Notes: generated by a model not told the origin, from the letters alone. 64,000 bases of DNA from Verrucomicrobiales bacterium (GCA_029213065.1 JARGPH010000029.1:16185-80184); one strand, 5' to 3'; counted from the stretch's first letter, positions 1 to 8,729 are shown. A program made the numbers and translations.

Positions 1-1439
1 AACTGGGCTGCGATTCGGGCGAGTCCTGTTTTTTCAAGGGCTACCCCGAGGCCCAGCATGCCGAAAATCATGAAAATCACTTTCCATTCGACCGCGTTGT
101 AGGCCTCGTCGGGGTCGATGCAGCGGGTCACGAGAGTGAGCACTGCCGCGGTCATCGCGAGGATCGGGATGTAGGCGGGGTAGAGCGCGCCTCCAATCAT
201 GAAGAGGAGAAGCGCTCCGATAGCGATGGGTGCCTTTCTTCGTCGAATCGAGCGTCCTCTCGGTTTGGTGAGGTTAACGAAGTCTTTTTCCGCGAAAAGT
301 TCGCCCATCCGGTCGACGGGACCTTCAACGAGGAGGGTGTCGCCGAAGGCCAGTTTCACCTCTTCGAAGCGATCGCGCAGATTCACGCCGCGGCGGTGGA
401 CCGCGATGATGACGACTCCGAACCGCTGGCGGAAGTTGAGTTCTTTTAGGCTTTTGCCTACCAGACGCGATTCCGGACCGACGATTCCCTCCATGAGAAC
501 GGCGGATTCGGTCTGCATGAGATCGAGACCCAGTTCGCTTTCCGGCTGAAGATCGAGTCCGCTTGTCTCAGAGAGTTCGACGACTCCTGAGGCCCGCGTT
601 TTCATGAGAATCTGATCCTTTGCCTCAAAGATCAGCTTGTCGAGTGGAATGGGGACAGGACGACCCCTTCTCACAATCTCGATAACGCGGAGGCCGCGGT
701 TCTTTGCAAGGGGGGTCTCGGGGAAGGCTTTTCCGACGAGGGGGGAGCTGGAGTTCACGTAGACCTGCGTGAGGAACTCCTGGGAAGCTTCCCCGTCGAA
801 CAGGGTTGAGAGAGTTTCGCGGTCGGGGATGAGTCGCCATCCCCCGAGAATGATGTATACGATCGCAGCAGCGACGAATAAGAGGCCCAGCTTGCTGACC
901 TCAAACATACCGAAGGGCTCGAGGCCGTATTTCATCGCGATATCGGAGGCGATGAGGTTCGTTGAGGTTCCGATGATGGTGCAGGTTCCTCCGACGATCG
1001 CGGCGTAGCTCATGGGAATGAGGAAGCGTGAGGCGGTGAGATCGTATTTGCGGCAGTGGGCGAGAACGATGGGGAGAAAGATGACCACCACCGGGGTGTT
1101 GTTGACGAAGGCGGAGAGAAAGGCGACGAGGATCAGGAGGGTGATCATGACCCTGAGAGGGCTTTTCCCCGCGATGGTTTCAAAGCGACCGGCGAGCAAT
1201 TCGATCAGCCCGGTTCGTTCCAGCACGGCACTCATGATAAACATGGCGGCAACGGTCACCGGCGCGGGACTTCCGAAGACGTCGAGTGCTTCGGATGGGG
1301 TGAGTGCTCCGATGAGGATCAACGAAAGAAATGCCCCCATCGCAGCGAGGTCGGGCGATACCCATTCTTTCACGAGCGTGATGAACACGAGGATAACGAT
1401 GGCGACGGTAAAAATCTGCTGCCAGAGATGGACTTCCAT
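1..1439 (-). CDS. SLC13-family permease with TrkA-C (RCK_C) domains, C-terminus cut by window edge
   Basis: An open frame runs from an ATG (CAT at 1437-1439) to the window edge, about 479 codons with no stop, so the C-terminus is missing. The product has hydrophobic N-terminal segments with the dicarboxylate/sulfate permease signatures NNTPVVV and GTSTNL. A soluble middle of about 180 residues follows, resembling two TrkA-C domains (VGKAFPETPLAKNRGL and VGKSLKELNFRQRFGV), and then membrane helices resume. This matches the SLC13/DASS-like TrkA-C permeases, Na+-coupled carriers of anions such as sulfate or dicarboxylates in the inner membrane. The substrate cannot be told from sequence. Divergent from cstA. 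Confidence 0.85.
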   Translation of the reverse strand, partial: MEVHLWQQIFTVAIVILVFITLVKEWVSPDLAAMGAFLSLILIGALTPSEALDVFGSPAPVTVAAMFIMSAVLERTGLIELLAGRFETIAGKSPLRVMITLLILVAFLSAFVNNTPVVVIFLPIVLAHCRKYDLTASRFLIPMSYAAIVGGTCTIIGTSTNLIASDIAMKYGLEPFGMFEVSKLGLLFVAAAIVYIILGGWRLIPDRETLSTLFDGEASQEFLTQVYVNSSSPLVGKAFPETPLAKNRGLRVIEIVRRGRPVPIPLDKLIFEAKDQILMKTRASGVVELSETSGLDLQPESELGLDLMQTESAVLMEGIVGPESRLVGKSLKELNFRQRFGVVIIAVHRRGVNLRDRFEEVKLAFGDTLLVEGPVDRMGELFAEKDFVNLTKPRGRSIRRRKAPIAIGALLLFMIGGALYPAYIPILAMTAAVLTLVTRCIDPDEAYNAVEWKVIFMIFGMLGLGVALEKTGLARIAAQ

Positions 1440-1557
1440 TTACGAGGTTGAACGTTGCAATTCTGTGAGATACTAGGCAGCATCACGTGTGTGTGCTTTT
1501 CCTTATCTTCGATTAATAATTTTCCAAACTACGATTACATAACCTCTGTTTGATTTC

Positions 1558-3510
1558 ATGGAAACACTTCTCATTGCCGTTGGTGCCTTAATTCTCTATC
1601 TGATCGCCTACAATACGTATGGGAAGTGGCTCGCCCGGAAAATTTTCAAGTTGGATCCGGATGCGATCGTTCCCAGTGTCGCTCTGAATGATGATAAGGA
1701 TTATGTTCCCACGAAAAAATCGATCATTTTCGGGCATCACTTCACTTCTATTGCCGGAACCGGACCGATCGTCGGGCCGGCCGTTGCCGTAATCTGGGGA
1801 TGGGTTCCGGCTCTTCTCTGGGTGCTTTTCGGATCCATTCTGATTGGCGCGGTGCACGACTTCGGCTCGCTCGTTGTTTCGATGCGAAACCGGGGGCAGA
1901 CCGTCGGTGATATCGCCGGTCGCGTTCTCACGAAGCGGACCCGTCTCCTTTTCCTCCTCGTTCTCTTTATGGCGCTTACGATCGTTCTGGCGATCTTCGG
2001 GCTCGTCATCGCTGCGGTCTTTCAACAGTACCCCGCTTCTATTTTTCCCTGCCTCGTTCAGATTCCTCTCGCTGTATTTATCGGGGTCTACATGCACCGG
2101 AGGGGGATGAACATTCTGATTCCGTCTCTGATTTCGCTCGCGGTCATGTATGTCACGGTCTTCTTCGGTAACAGCGGCTTTCTCGGTGATTTCAATGCTT
2201 CACTGGCGGCCTGGCCGGTCATGGCCTGGGTGGTCGTTTTGCTGCTCTATTCCTATGTGGCTTCGGTTCTTCCCGTCTGGGCGCTTCTTCAGCCCCGCGA
2301 TTACATCAACAGTTTGCAGTTGCTCAGTGCGCTCGCTCTCGTCGTTCTCGGATTGATCGTCGCCGGTGTTATCGGCGGTGCTCCGGTCACTGCCGGAGCG
2401 GAAAGACCTGCTCTTGAAATTGCCGCTCCTGCGTTTCGTGCCGCACCTGAAGGGGCTCCGATGATTTTTCCGTTCCTCTTTATCACGATTGCCTGTGGTG
2501 CCATATCGGGATTCCATTGTCTCGTTTCGAGCGGCACTTCTTCGAAGCAGATCAAGTGCGAGACGGATGCGCAATTTGTTGGATACGGTTCGATGTTGAC
2601 GGAGGGATTTCTCGCTGTCCTCGTGATTTTGGCCTGCGTTGCCGGTTTGGGACTCGGGATTAACGGTGGAGCCGATGGCGCACTGCTCATGGGGGCGGAC
2701 GCCTATGCGGATCGCTACAGCACATGGGGCGGGGCGAACAGTCTCGCTGCCAAGGTTGGTGCATTCGTTGAGGGATCAGCCAATTTTCTCAAAGCGCTGG
2801 GTGTGGCTCCGGGGTTTGCGATTGCGCTCATGGGCGTTTTTGTAGCGAGTTTCGCGGCGACGACTCTGGATACGGCCTGCCGTTTGCAGCGTTATGTGAT
2901 TCAGGAGTTGGCTTCGACCTTCGCCCCGAAAGTCTCACGCACCGCTCTTGCTGCTGAGGCTTACGACCTCGACGATAACATCGCCGGTGCTGATCGGCAT
3001 ACCGGTGAGGCGGAGGATCACAAGCCGCATGCGCTCAATCCGTGCACCTGGCTGACGAATAAGCATGGTGCTACCATTTTCGCGGTGCTCGTGGCGACGT
3101 TGATTGCTTCGATGCCCGGGGGGGGCGGTAAGCCTGCCGGAACCGGAGGCCTTATTCTCTGGCCGCTTTTCGGGGTAACCAATCAGCTGCTCGCAGGGCT
3201 CGCCTTTATGGTGATCACCTTCTGGATGTGGCGGAGGCAGTTGCCGGTCTGGTTTGTCGCCATTCCGATGGTATTTATGCTTTTCCTCCCCGGAATCGGA
3301 ATGACACTGAATATTTTTGTCGGAGAGAATTCCTATCTCGCGAAGGAAAACTGGCTTCTTGTATTCATTGGGGCGGCAACACTTGTCCTTCAGATCTGGA
3401 TGATCGTGGAGGCGCTCATCGCCTGGCCGAAAGCGAAAGGGATTCTCGAGGAGCAGTTGGAACCGCTCCCTGCCGGCAAGTATGCAACTGACGGCGGGCG
3501 ATCCTGCTAG
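1558..3510 (+). CDS. cstA: Carbon starvation protein CstA (peptide/pyruvate transporter)
   Basis: This is a 650-residue polytopic membrane protein. The N-terminal part carries the CstA hallmark around GHHFTSIAGTGPIVGP and the following segment ending in GAVHDFGSLV. A second conserved block near residue 325 contains FHCLVSSGTSSKQI. CstA proteins (usually about 690-700 residues) take up peptides or pyruvate when carbon is scarce. About 15 hydrophobic segments are visible, and the C-terminus is slightly shorter than in E. coli. The ATG lies in a T-rich context without a clear Shine-Dalgarno, as for several genes here. It stands alone, divergent from the SLC13 gene and convergent with the HU gene. 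Confidence 0.95.
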   Translation: METLLIAVGALILYLIAYNTYGKWLARKIFKLDPDAIVPSVALNDDKDYVPTKKSIIFGHHFTSIAGTGPIVGPAVAVIWGWVPALLWVLFGSILIGAVHDFGSLVVSMRNRGQTVGDIAGRVLTKRTRLLFLLVLFMALTIVLAIFGLVIAAVFQQYPASIFPCLVQIPLAVFIGVYMHRRGMNILIPSLISLAVMYVTVFFGNSGFLGDFNASLAAWPVMAWVVVLLLYSYVASVLPVWALLQPRDYINSLQLLSALALVVLGLIVAGVIGGAPVTAGAERPALEIAAPAFRAAPEGAPMIFPFLFITIACGAISGFHCLVSSGTSSKQIKCETDAQFVGYGSMLTEGFLAVLVILACVAGLGLGINGGADGALLMGADAYADRYSTWGGANSLAAKVGAFVEGSANFLKALGVAPGFAIALMGVFVASFAATTLDTACRLQRYVIQELASTFAPKVSRTALAAEAYDLDDNIAGADRHTGEAEDHKPHALNPCTWLTNKHGATIFAVLVATLIASMPGGGGKPAGTGGLILWPLFGVTNQLLAGLAFMVITFWMWRRQLPVWFVAIPMVFMLFLPGIGMTLNIFVGENSYLAKENWLLVFIGAATLVLQIWMIVEALIAWPKAKGILEEQLEPLPAGKYATDGGRSC

Positions 3511-3522
3511 GGGATCGTTCAC

Positions 3523-3552
3523 AAAAAAGACCCGCCAATCCTGTGGCGGGTC
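3523..3552 (-). terminator. Rho-independent terminator of the HU gene
   Basis: A perfect 8-bp stem (3529-3536 with 3545-3552, GACCCGCC/GGCGGGTC) is closed by an 8-nt loop. Six A on the + strand (3523-3528) give a U-run after the hairpin on the minus strand, which is the orientation of the HU gene. Confidence 0.85.
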
Positions 3553-3597
3553 AGTGTGGCGCCTTCTTCGAGGAGCCGGTCGCGCGGATTGACGGGC

Positions 3598-3617
3598 GAG
3601 ATGCGCGCGCGCATCTC
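3598..3617. repeat. 20-bp perfect palindrome in the HU 3' region
   Basis: The self-complementary stretch GAGATGCG/CGCGCGCATCTC lies between the HU stop codon and its terminator. It could form a strong RNA hairpin or a DNA cruciform. No function is known to me. Confidence 0.6.
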
Positions 3618-3638
3618 TGTTCCCGCCCTTAAGTTCTT

Positions 3639-3654
3639 TTAACAGCGCTGTTAA
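3639..3654. repeat. 16-bp perfect palindrome spanning the HU stop codon
   Basis: TTAACAGCGCTGTTAA is perfectly self-complementary and includes the stop codon of the HU gene (3651-3653). It may act as an RNA stem at the stop codon or as a protein-binding site. Confidence 0.55.
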
Positions 3655-3968
3655 GATTCAAGCGCTTCAAGTTCGGGAAGAACCTTGGAGACCCGCTCCT
3701 TGAGTTCTTTGCCGGGCTTGAATTTCACAATGGCGCGAGCAGGGATGGGTACCGCTGCGTCGGGCTTGTTGGGATTGCGTCCGATTTTCGGCTTGGTCTT
3801 GGTCACCTGAAATGCTCCAAAATTTCGAAGCACAACGTCGTCATTGCTTGAAAGGCTGGACGTCACCTCACCGATAAAGCTTTGGATCACGTTGAAAACT
3901 TCCTGTTGAGTAAGGCCTGTCTCGTTGCTGATCTTGATGACAAGATCTCGTTTCGTTATAGTTGCCAT
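3651..3968 (-). CDS. HU/IHF family nucleoid-associated DNA-binding protein
   Basis: The product is 105 residues. The N-terminal helices (residues 1-45, starting with TKRDLVIKIS) form the dimerisation part. The family signature FGAFQV is followed by the DNA-binding beta-arm containing GRNP, whose Pro intercalates into bent DNA. The C-terminal FKPGKELKERV is typical of HU. A tail of about 12 residues exceeds the usual 90-residue HU. Such proteins bend and compact DNA as dimers. The gene is monocistronic with its own terminator. HU cannot be distinguished from an IHF subunit by eye, so I give no symbol. Confidence 0.95.
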   Translation of the reverse strand: MATITKRDLVIKISNETGLTQQEVFNVIQSFIGEVTSSLSSNDDVVLRNFGAFQVTKTKPKIGRNPNKPDAAVPIPARAIVKFKPGKELKERVSKVLPELEALES

Positions 3969-4277
3969 GAATAAAAGTTAAGTAATGGGTTTCCGTAGTC
4001 TTAAAGGGCACTTCGTAAATGCAATGTGTAGTTGCTCAGTTAGGCGCGCATTCAGGTGGATGCCTTTCGTGATGAGTAAGTTGCTGTAAGCGGGTTTCAT
4101 GCCAAGAGAAAGAGATGTTTTCCTGTGACTGTTCCGCAGCGCGGGCTAGTTTTCGTCGGGTGGGGCTTTCGTTTGTGATGCGCCGTGTCTTTCTTTGTTT
4201 GGCCTGGTTGCGTTCCCGGGGAAATTTTAACGGTGTGTGCTCTCAGCGGATTCTCTATCTGTTCTAAATCAATCAAT
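3969..4277. other. Intergenic region between HU and mutY, no gene seen
   Basis: About 310 bases separate the divergent HU and mutY starts and must hold both promoters. I see no convincing reading frame, hairpin or repeat. An in-frame upstream start at 4185 would extend MutY by 31 residues, but that extension has no family resemblance. Confidence 0.5.
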
Positions 4278-5387
4278 ATGAGCGAGGTATGTCATTTTAA
4301 CAGCGTCTTTAGTAATCTCTCAAGGGTAAATAAGTTTCAAAAACGACTCATAGACTGGTTTGATACTGAGGGGAAAAGCTATCCCTGGCGCGAAACCTCG
4401 GATCCCTATGCGATCCTCGTATCCGAGCTGATGCTACAGCAGACGCAAATCGCGACAGTGTTGAGGCGGGGGTATTTCACGCGCTGGATTGCAAAGTTTC
4501 CGGATTGGGCTTCGCTTGCGGAGGCGGAGGAACCGGAGGTTCTCAAGATGTGGGAGGGGTTGGGATACTATAACCGCGCCCGCAATCTGCAGAAGACCGC
4601 AGGCATCATTGTCGATGCATTCGAAGGGCGGTTTCCTGAAACCTACGAGGAGGTGATTTCACTTCCCGGGGTGGGGCGCTACACTGCCGGGGCGGTTCTC
4701 AGCTTTGCTTTTGGAAAGTCGATTCCGATTGTCGACGGGAATGTTATCCGGGTTCTCTCGCGGATCATGGCGTTTCACGAGCCGGTTAATACACCGTCGA
4801 GCAGTGCGACGCTGTGGGAATGGGCGGAGCGACTCACTCCGCGTAAAAACGCGCGAGCATACAATTCGGGTGTGATGGAGCTGGGGCAAACCATCTGCAG
4901 GAAATCCTCTCCGGATTGTGAGGCCTGCCCTGTCAGCCAATTCTGTCTTGCGAATCAAAGAGGGGAGTCGGCGGTGCTTCCGGTAAAGAAAGCGACTGAA
5001 AAAGTGACACGGTTGAATGAAAATGCCCTCATTCTCGTGCGGGGAGAGAAAATTTTATTAGCGGAGGAAAGTGGCAGTCGGAGAAAGGGGATGTGGCGGC
5101 TTCCTGAGCTTACCTCCGAGGAATCAGCTGATTTCGAAGAGTGCTTTCGTTTCGATTATGCGATCACCCGATATAAGGTGAACCTTCGCATTCTTACCCC
5201 CAATCCAGCCAGTGCGGGGAGTCGCGTCGCGGAGCCCGGTGAAGCGTGGTTTGATCTCCGGGACAGTGAAAAACTTCCGCCGATGGGGTCTCCTTATCGG
5301 AAAGCGCTCTCAAAATACCGTGAAATTCGAGAAGAACTTTTGTTTCAGGCTGAGAATGAAGGTGACAGAAAGCAAAAAATCGGGTAG
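4278..5387 (+). CDS. mutY: Adenine DNA glycosylase MutY
   Basis: The product is 369 residues. It removes adenine mispaired with 8-oxoguanine in base-excision repair. Visible elements are catalytic Glu50 in ELMLQQTQ, the helix-hairpin-helix LPGVGRYTAG (129-138), catalytic Asp153 in VDGN, and four Fe-S cysteines (207, 214, 217, 223; C-x6-C-x2-C-x5-C). A C-terminal NUDIX-like 8-oxoG recognition domain begins near residue 245. I chose the ATG at 4278 because the in-frame start at 4185 adds a low-complexity, Cys-rich stretch unlike MutY. The length is normal for the family. The gene is divergent from HU. Confidence 0.95.
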   Translation: MSEVCHFNSVFSNLSRVNKFQKRLIDWFDTEGKSYPWRETSDPYAILVSELMLQQTQIATVLRRGYFTRWIAKFPDWASLAEAEEPEVLKMWEGLGYYNRARNLQKTAGIIVDAFEGRFPETYEEVISLPGVGRYTAGAVLSFAFGKSIPIVDGNVIRVLSRIMAFHEPVNTPSSSATLWEWAERLTPRKNARAYNSGVMELGQTICRKSSPDCEACPVSQFCLANQRGESAVLPVKKATEKVTRLNENALILVRGEKILLAEESGSRRKGMWRLPELTSEESADFEECFRFDYAITRYKVNLRILTPNPASAGSRVAEPGEAWFDLRDSEKLPPMGSPYRKALSKYREIREELLFQAENEGDRKQKIG

Positions 5388-5459
5388 TTCGTGCTTGTAT
5401 TAGGTGAATTTTTTTTTAAATGTAACCTTTTAACAGTTGTTTAGAGTAGGAATTGAGAA

Positions 5460-5490
5460 TTTTGAACCAATTTAGAATTTTCCTGTTATT
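5460..5490 (+). promoter_or_regulatory. Candidate sigma-70 promoter for the coiled-coil gene cluster
   Basis: A TTGAAC box followed about 16 bases later by TGTTAT lies some 35 bases before the start at 5523, in an AT-rich gap after mutY. This is a match by eye only. Confidence 0.3.
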
Positions 5491-5522
5491 CTCCTCAACC
5501 GCGAATTAACAAACACAGAGTT

Positions 5523-6560
5523 ATGTGGAAGGTATTTCTTGTCATTTCATCCGTCATCCTCGGAGGCGCCGCTTATCTTAGCTATTCCAACATGGAAGTA
5601 GTCAAAGAGCGTATTGCCCAGGTTGCGGAACAAAATCAACTGCTGGAAGCTCGTCAGGCGTCTCTTGCTAAGACCAATGAAGAGGTTGCCCAGTTGGAGC
5701 AGTCGATTCAAATGTTGAAAGACGAAGCCGAGAAGCTGGGAACCGAGAAAATCGATCTCGATGCCAAGTTGGTCGAAGCTCAGTCCAATGAGAAAGCGCA
5801 AGCTGCCAAGCTCGTTACGGCTAAAGAGGACCTCGAAGAGGCCCGTTCGCTGATGGGCAATATCGCCAAGGTCGAAGCTCTCCAGAAAGAAATGAATCAG
5901 ATTCGCGCCCAAGTTGAAGAGGCTGAGATCGAAGTGGTTCAAATGGAGGGTGCTGCTGCTGCCGCGAAAGTGGAGGCGGATCGCCTTTCCAAAGTGACTG
6001 AGGAACTGAAGGCTCTTCGTCTTGATCAGGAGGCCGGTCTTATCCGGGGTGAGTTCCAGTCCGAGATTCGCAATGCCTACAATCAGTGGGGATTTGTTGT
6101 TGTTCAGGGTGGCAATGATCAGGGCGTCGTAAATCGCGCCCAGATGGATGTTTACCGTCGCGGTCAGCCCATCTGCAAACTTCTCGTTACTTCGGTCGAG
6201 CCGACCTATTCAGTGGCGGATATCATTCCCGGATCGCTTGCCCCCGGGCAGTCGGTTCAGATGGGTGATACGGTAGTGAAAACAGTTCGTGCGATGACAA
6301 CGACAGCGCCTTCCGCTCCTGCGGGTGGTGCAGCAGCTCCTGCGGCGACGGCTCCGGACGAAGGCGCTTCACCTGCTCCCGCGCCGGCCGCGGATGATCC
6401 ATTCGGTGGAGGGATGTCAGCGCCTGCTGCAGAGCCCGATCCATTTGGTGGTAGTGCACCGGCTGAGCCGGATCCCTTCGGCGGAGGTGGTGGCGCCATG
6501 GAAGGTGGAGATGCACCGGCAGCTCCCGCAACACCGGCTGAACCAGATCCTTTCCAGTAA
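5523..6560 (+). CDS. Membrane-anchored coiled-coil protein with C-terminal beta-type domain and DPFGG tail (paralogue A)
   Basis: I do not recognise this 345-residue protein. It starts with one hydrophobic anchor (residues 3-20). A long heptad-like coiled coil, rich in E, K, Q and A, follows to about residue 175. Next is a domain of about 65 residues running from QWGFVVVQGG to MGDTVVK, which looks all-beta. A Pro/Ala-rich tail repeats D-P-F-G-G units (four DPF copies). The same architecture without the tail is encoded by the next gene, and the shared domain aligns along WGFV, GV, RG, VAD, PG and GD. The anchor suggests it faces the periplasm, like MreC-type scaffolds, but no homology to MreC is claimed. 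Confidence 0.8.
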   Translation: MWKVFLVISSVILGGAAYLSYSNMEVVKERIAQVAEQNQLLEARQASLAKTNEEVAQLEQSIQMLKDEAEKLGTEKIDLDAKLVEAQSNEKAQAAKLVTAKEDLEEARSLMGNIAKVEALQKEMNQIRAQVEEAEIEVVQMEGAAAAAKVEADRLSKVTEELKALRLDQEAGLIRGEFQSEIRNAYNQWGFVVVQGGNDQGVVNRAQMDVYRRGQPICKLLVTSVEPTYSVADIIPGSLAPGQSVQMGDTVVKTVRAMTTTAPSAPAGGAAAPAATAPDEGASPAPAPAADDPFGGGMSAPAAEPDPFGGSAPAEPDPFGGGGGAMEGGDAPAAPATPAEPDPFQ

Positions 6561-6606
6561 CTCTGAGAGAATTCGCGAATATTAACTCCGGAAATTTCCT
6601 AATAAG

Positions 6607-7398
6607 ATGAAAAAATTTATAATGATTCTCTCAGCCCTCATCATGATGGGCTCCGCGTTCGTAGGGATCATCAACAAAGATGATCTCAAAGAAGTAGTCG
6701 AAAATCTCGAAAAGGTTCGCGGTGATGTCAAGACCGCTACTGCCCAGCTCGGTGAGGCTGAGGATAAGCGCGATGATGCCACTGAGAAAGAGACTCAGGC
6801 CAAAGACGGACGCAACCAGGCTGCTGCGGCGGTTGAAGGTGTCAGGCAGGAGTTGAAAATTGCGGCTCGTGCCCTTGAAGATGTTTCCGCTGAGCTGAAA
6901 AAAGTGGAGATCGAGAAAAAGGAAATCGACCTCGCGGTTCAGAAGCAGTTTCCGGATGGGAAAATTAAGACGGCTGAGGATCTCACGATGACTCTCACAA
7001 TGCTTAAAGATACTCTGACTGAGAAGCAGAATAAAAAGACTGAACTTGCCGCAGTTGTGACGACCGCGCAGCAGACAAAGCAGTCTGAGGTCGCGAAAGT
7101 GAAGCAGGAGGAGAAATACCAAATGCAGCGGGCTCAGAAGCTTGCTCTCAATGGGCTCACTGCCACCGTGATCGCTGCTAACAAAGAATGGGGATTTGTG
7201 ATGGTCAACGCCGGCCGTCAGCATGGTGTTGCTCCGGATGCCTCTTTGCTTGTTAAGCGCGGAAACACACGTATTGCCCGACTTCGGATCGTTACCCTCG
7301 AAGAAGCGGTGACGGTTGCGGACGTCGTTGACGAATCAATCGTTCCCGGAATCGAAGTGCATCCCGGCGATAAAGTTATTTTCGAAAACGTGCAGTAG
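6607..7398 (+). CDS. Membrane-anchored coiled-coil protein (paralogue B)
   Basis: The product is 263 residues and paralogous to the preceding gene. It has a short hydrophobic N-terminus (residues 3-21, signal peptide or anchor) and a coiled coil to about residue 180. The same C-terminal domain follows (EWGFVMVNAG, RGNTRIARLRI, VTVADVV, HPGDKVIF) and the protein ends right after it, without the DPFGG tail. It lies 46 bases after paralogue A, so the two are probably co-transcribed and may assemble through the coiled coils. No enzyme motif is visible. Confidence 0.8.
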   Translation: MKKFIMILSALIMMGSAFVGIINKDDLKEVVENLEKVRGDVKTATAQLGEAEDKRDDATEKETQAKDGRNQAAAAVEGVRQELKIAARALEDVSAELKKVEIEKKEIDLAVQKQFPDGKIKTAEDLTMTLTMLKDTLTEKQNKKTELAAVVTTAQQTKQSEVAKVKQEEKYQMQRAQKLALNGLTATVIAANKEWGFVMVNAGRQHGVAPDASLLVKRGNTRIARLRIVTLEEAVTVADVVDESIVPGIEVHPGDKVIFENVQ

Positions 7399-7448
7399 AA
7401 GATTTGTTCTTCTATTGGATTTAATTCGTCCGCGAACTATTCTAAGTG

Positions 7449-7637
7449 ATGAAATTGCTTCTTAACCTTTTTTTGCTGGTTCTTGTCGCGACTGGTCTTT
7501 CTTTGACTTCCTGCGAGACGGTTGATTCAGATCCGCGCCCTGAGCGCGAAAAGCTCAGTAGCATGCCTCATAATATTCCCCAATCCTGGGAAGGTCAGGC
7601 CGGGATGCCGGGCTTTGGCGGTGGCGGAGGTTACTAA
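7449..7637 (+). CDS. Small lipoprotein with Gly-rich C-terminus
   Basis: The product is 62 residues. The N-terminus is a lipoprotein signal with lipobox LTSC (Cys at about residue 22). A short polar segment containing PQSWEGQ and a Gly-rich tail (GFGGGGGY) follow. I prefer the ATG at 7449 over the GTG directly before it. It follows the two coiled-coil genes on the same strand and precedes the cyclic-nucleotide-binding gene. I infer it may be an envelope partner of the coiled-coil pair, but nothing in the sequence proves it. Confidence 0.7.
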   Translation: MKLLLNLFLLVLVATGLSLTSCETVDSDPRPEREKLSSMPHNIPQSWEGQAGMPGFGGGGGY

Positions 7638-7688
7638 AACGCATTCCCCGGAATCTGTTCCGTAAAATTTTTCTGAACTATCTGATCT

Positions 7689-8156
7689 ATGTCCGCTGAT
7701 TCTACTGAACTTCCCGAAATGGGTTTCGCTTCCAATTTCGATGAGGAGGAGCGGGTTTTGCTTGGCGGATTCGGTGAATTTATCTCACTGAATGAAGGTG
7801 ATATCCTGATTCAGGAAGGGCATCCACAGGATTCACTTTTCATGGTGATTTTCGGAAAGTTCCACGTCCAGACCGAAGTTACAGGGCGTTCCGTTTTGTT
7901 GGGGATTCTTAAAGCGGGTGACACTGTGGGTGAGGTGAATATTTTTGATTCAGGGAATGCGAGTGCCAGCGTGGTCAGCAATACATTTTCCCAGATTTGG
8001 AAAATTGACCGGGCAAGTCTTGAGCAGTACCTTGAGGCCCACCCGAGAACTGCAGCGCGACTTCTTGTGAACATCGCGACGCAGCTCAGCAAGCGATTGA
8101 GATCAACAAACGAGAAAGTGGCGATGGCACGCGAAGCGATGCTTGGTTCTTTCTAG
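7689..8156 (+). CDS. Cyclic-nucleotide-binding-domain protein lacking the phosphate-binding Arg
   Basis: The product is 155 residues and consists of one Crp/cNMP-type beta-roll (residues 20-125) with a C-terminal helix. No DNA-binding helix-turn-helix is present. The phosphate-binding cassette reads GEVNIFDSGNASASV, where families that bind cAMP have an Arg before the S/A pair; here Ala stands in that place. It is therefore likely a structural or protein-binding member rather than a cAMP sensor. It sits 51 bases after the small lipoprotein gene on the same strand and may be the last gene of that group. Confidence 0.85.
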   Translation: MSADSTELPEMGFASNFDEEERVLLGGFGEFISLNEGDILIQEGHPQDSLFMVIFGKFHVQTEVTGRSVLLGILKAGDTVGEVNIFDSGNASASVVSNTFSQIWKIDRASLEQYLEAHPRTAARLLVNIATQLSKRLRSTNEKVAMAREAMLGSF

Positions 8157-8221
8157 TTGGGGGTCTCAGCACAGGAACTCCCTATATTAATTCCTGCCAA
8201 GGCGGGAAACAGCACCTCTTT

Positions 8222-8647
8222 ATGTTTGAGCCTTCAACACTCCCATTGGACCATGTGTCAGGTGTAGGCTCCGCATTCGCTCTCTTTTTCGCCCTTTTGA
8301 TCGGGCACGCGGTCGCTGATTTTCCTTTGCAGGGAGATTTTCTCTCTCACGGGAAAAACCGGAAGCTCGATCCGCCGAAGTTGGCCGACGGAAAAGCGCC
8401 GACGACAACCTGGGTATATCTCATGACGGCCCATGCGCTTATTCACGCGGGCTTCGTCTGGTTGATTTCAGGGTATCTTATTTTTGCGGTGATCGAATTC
8501 GTCCTGCATTGGCTCATCGATGTCGCCAAGTGTGAAGGCAAGACTTCTTTCGCACTCGATCAATGGCTTCATGTGATCACGAAGGCGGTTTACGTGGTGA
8601 TTCTCTGGTCGGGCTTGATGAACCAGTATCCGAATCCCGGCCCGTAG
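8222..8647 (+). CDS. DUF3307 family membrane protein
   Basis: The product is 141 residues with about four hydrophobic segments. The motifs GHAVADFPLQGDFL near residue 27 and FVLHWLIDVAK near residue 100 are typical of DUF3307, a family of small polytopic membrane proteins of unknown role. An ALDQWLHVITK segment before the last helix also fits. The ATG at 8222 has no obvious Shine-Dalgarno. It lies downstream of the cyclic-nucleotide-binding gene and upstream of the S41 protease gene, with separate spacing on both sides. Confidence 0.8.
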   Translation: MFEPSTLPLDHVSGVGSAFALFFALLIGHAVADFPLQGDFLSHGKNRKLDPPKLADGKAPTTTWVYLMTAHALIHAGFVWLISGYLIFAVIEFVLHWLIDVAKCEGKTSFALDQWLHVITKAVYVVILWSGLMNQYPNPGP

Positions 8648-8729
8648 AGGGGGTGGTTTGGATGAACGGGTGGGGATTTGGCTTCGTTTCAGGGGCTTTT
8701 CTGTTGAAATGAGATGGTGTCATCGCGAC

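Noticed and set aside
1588..3522. Long minus-strand frames opposite cstA.
   Set aside because: They are mirror frames of a clear transporter gene, with runs of charged residues and no domain.
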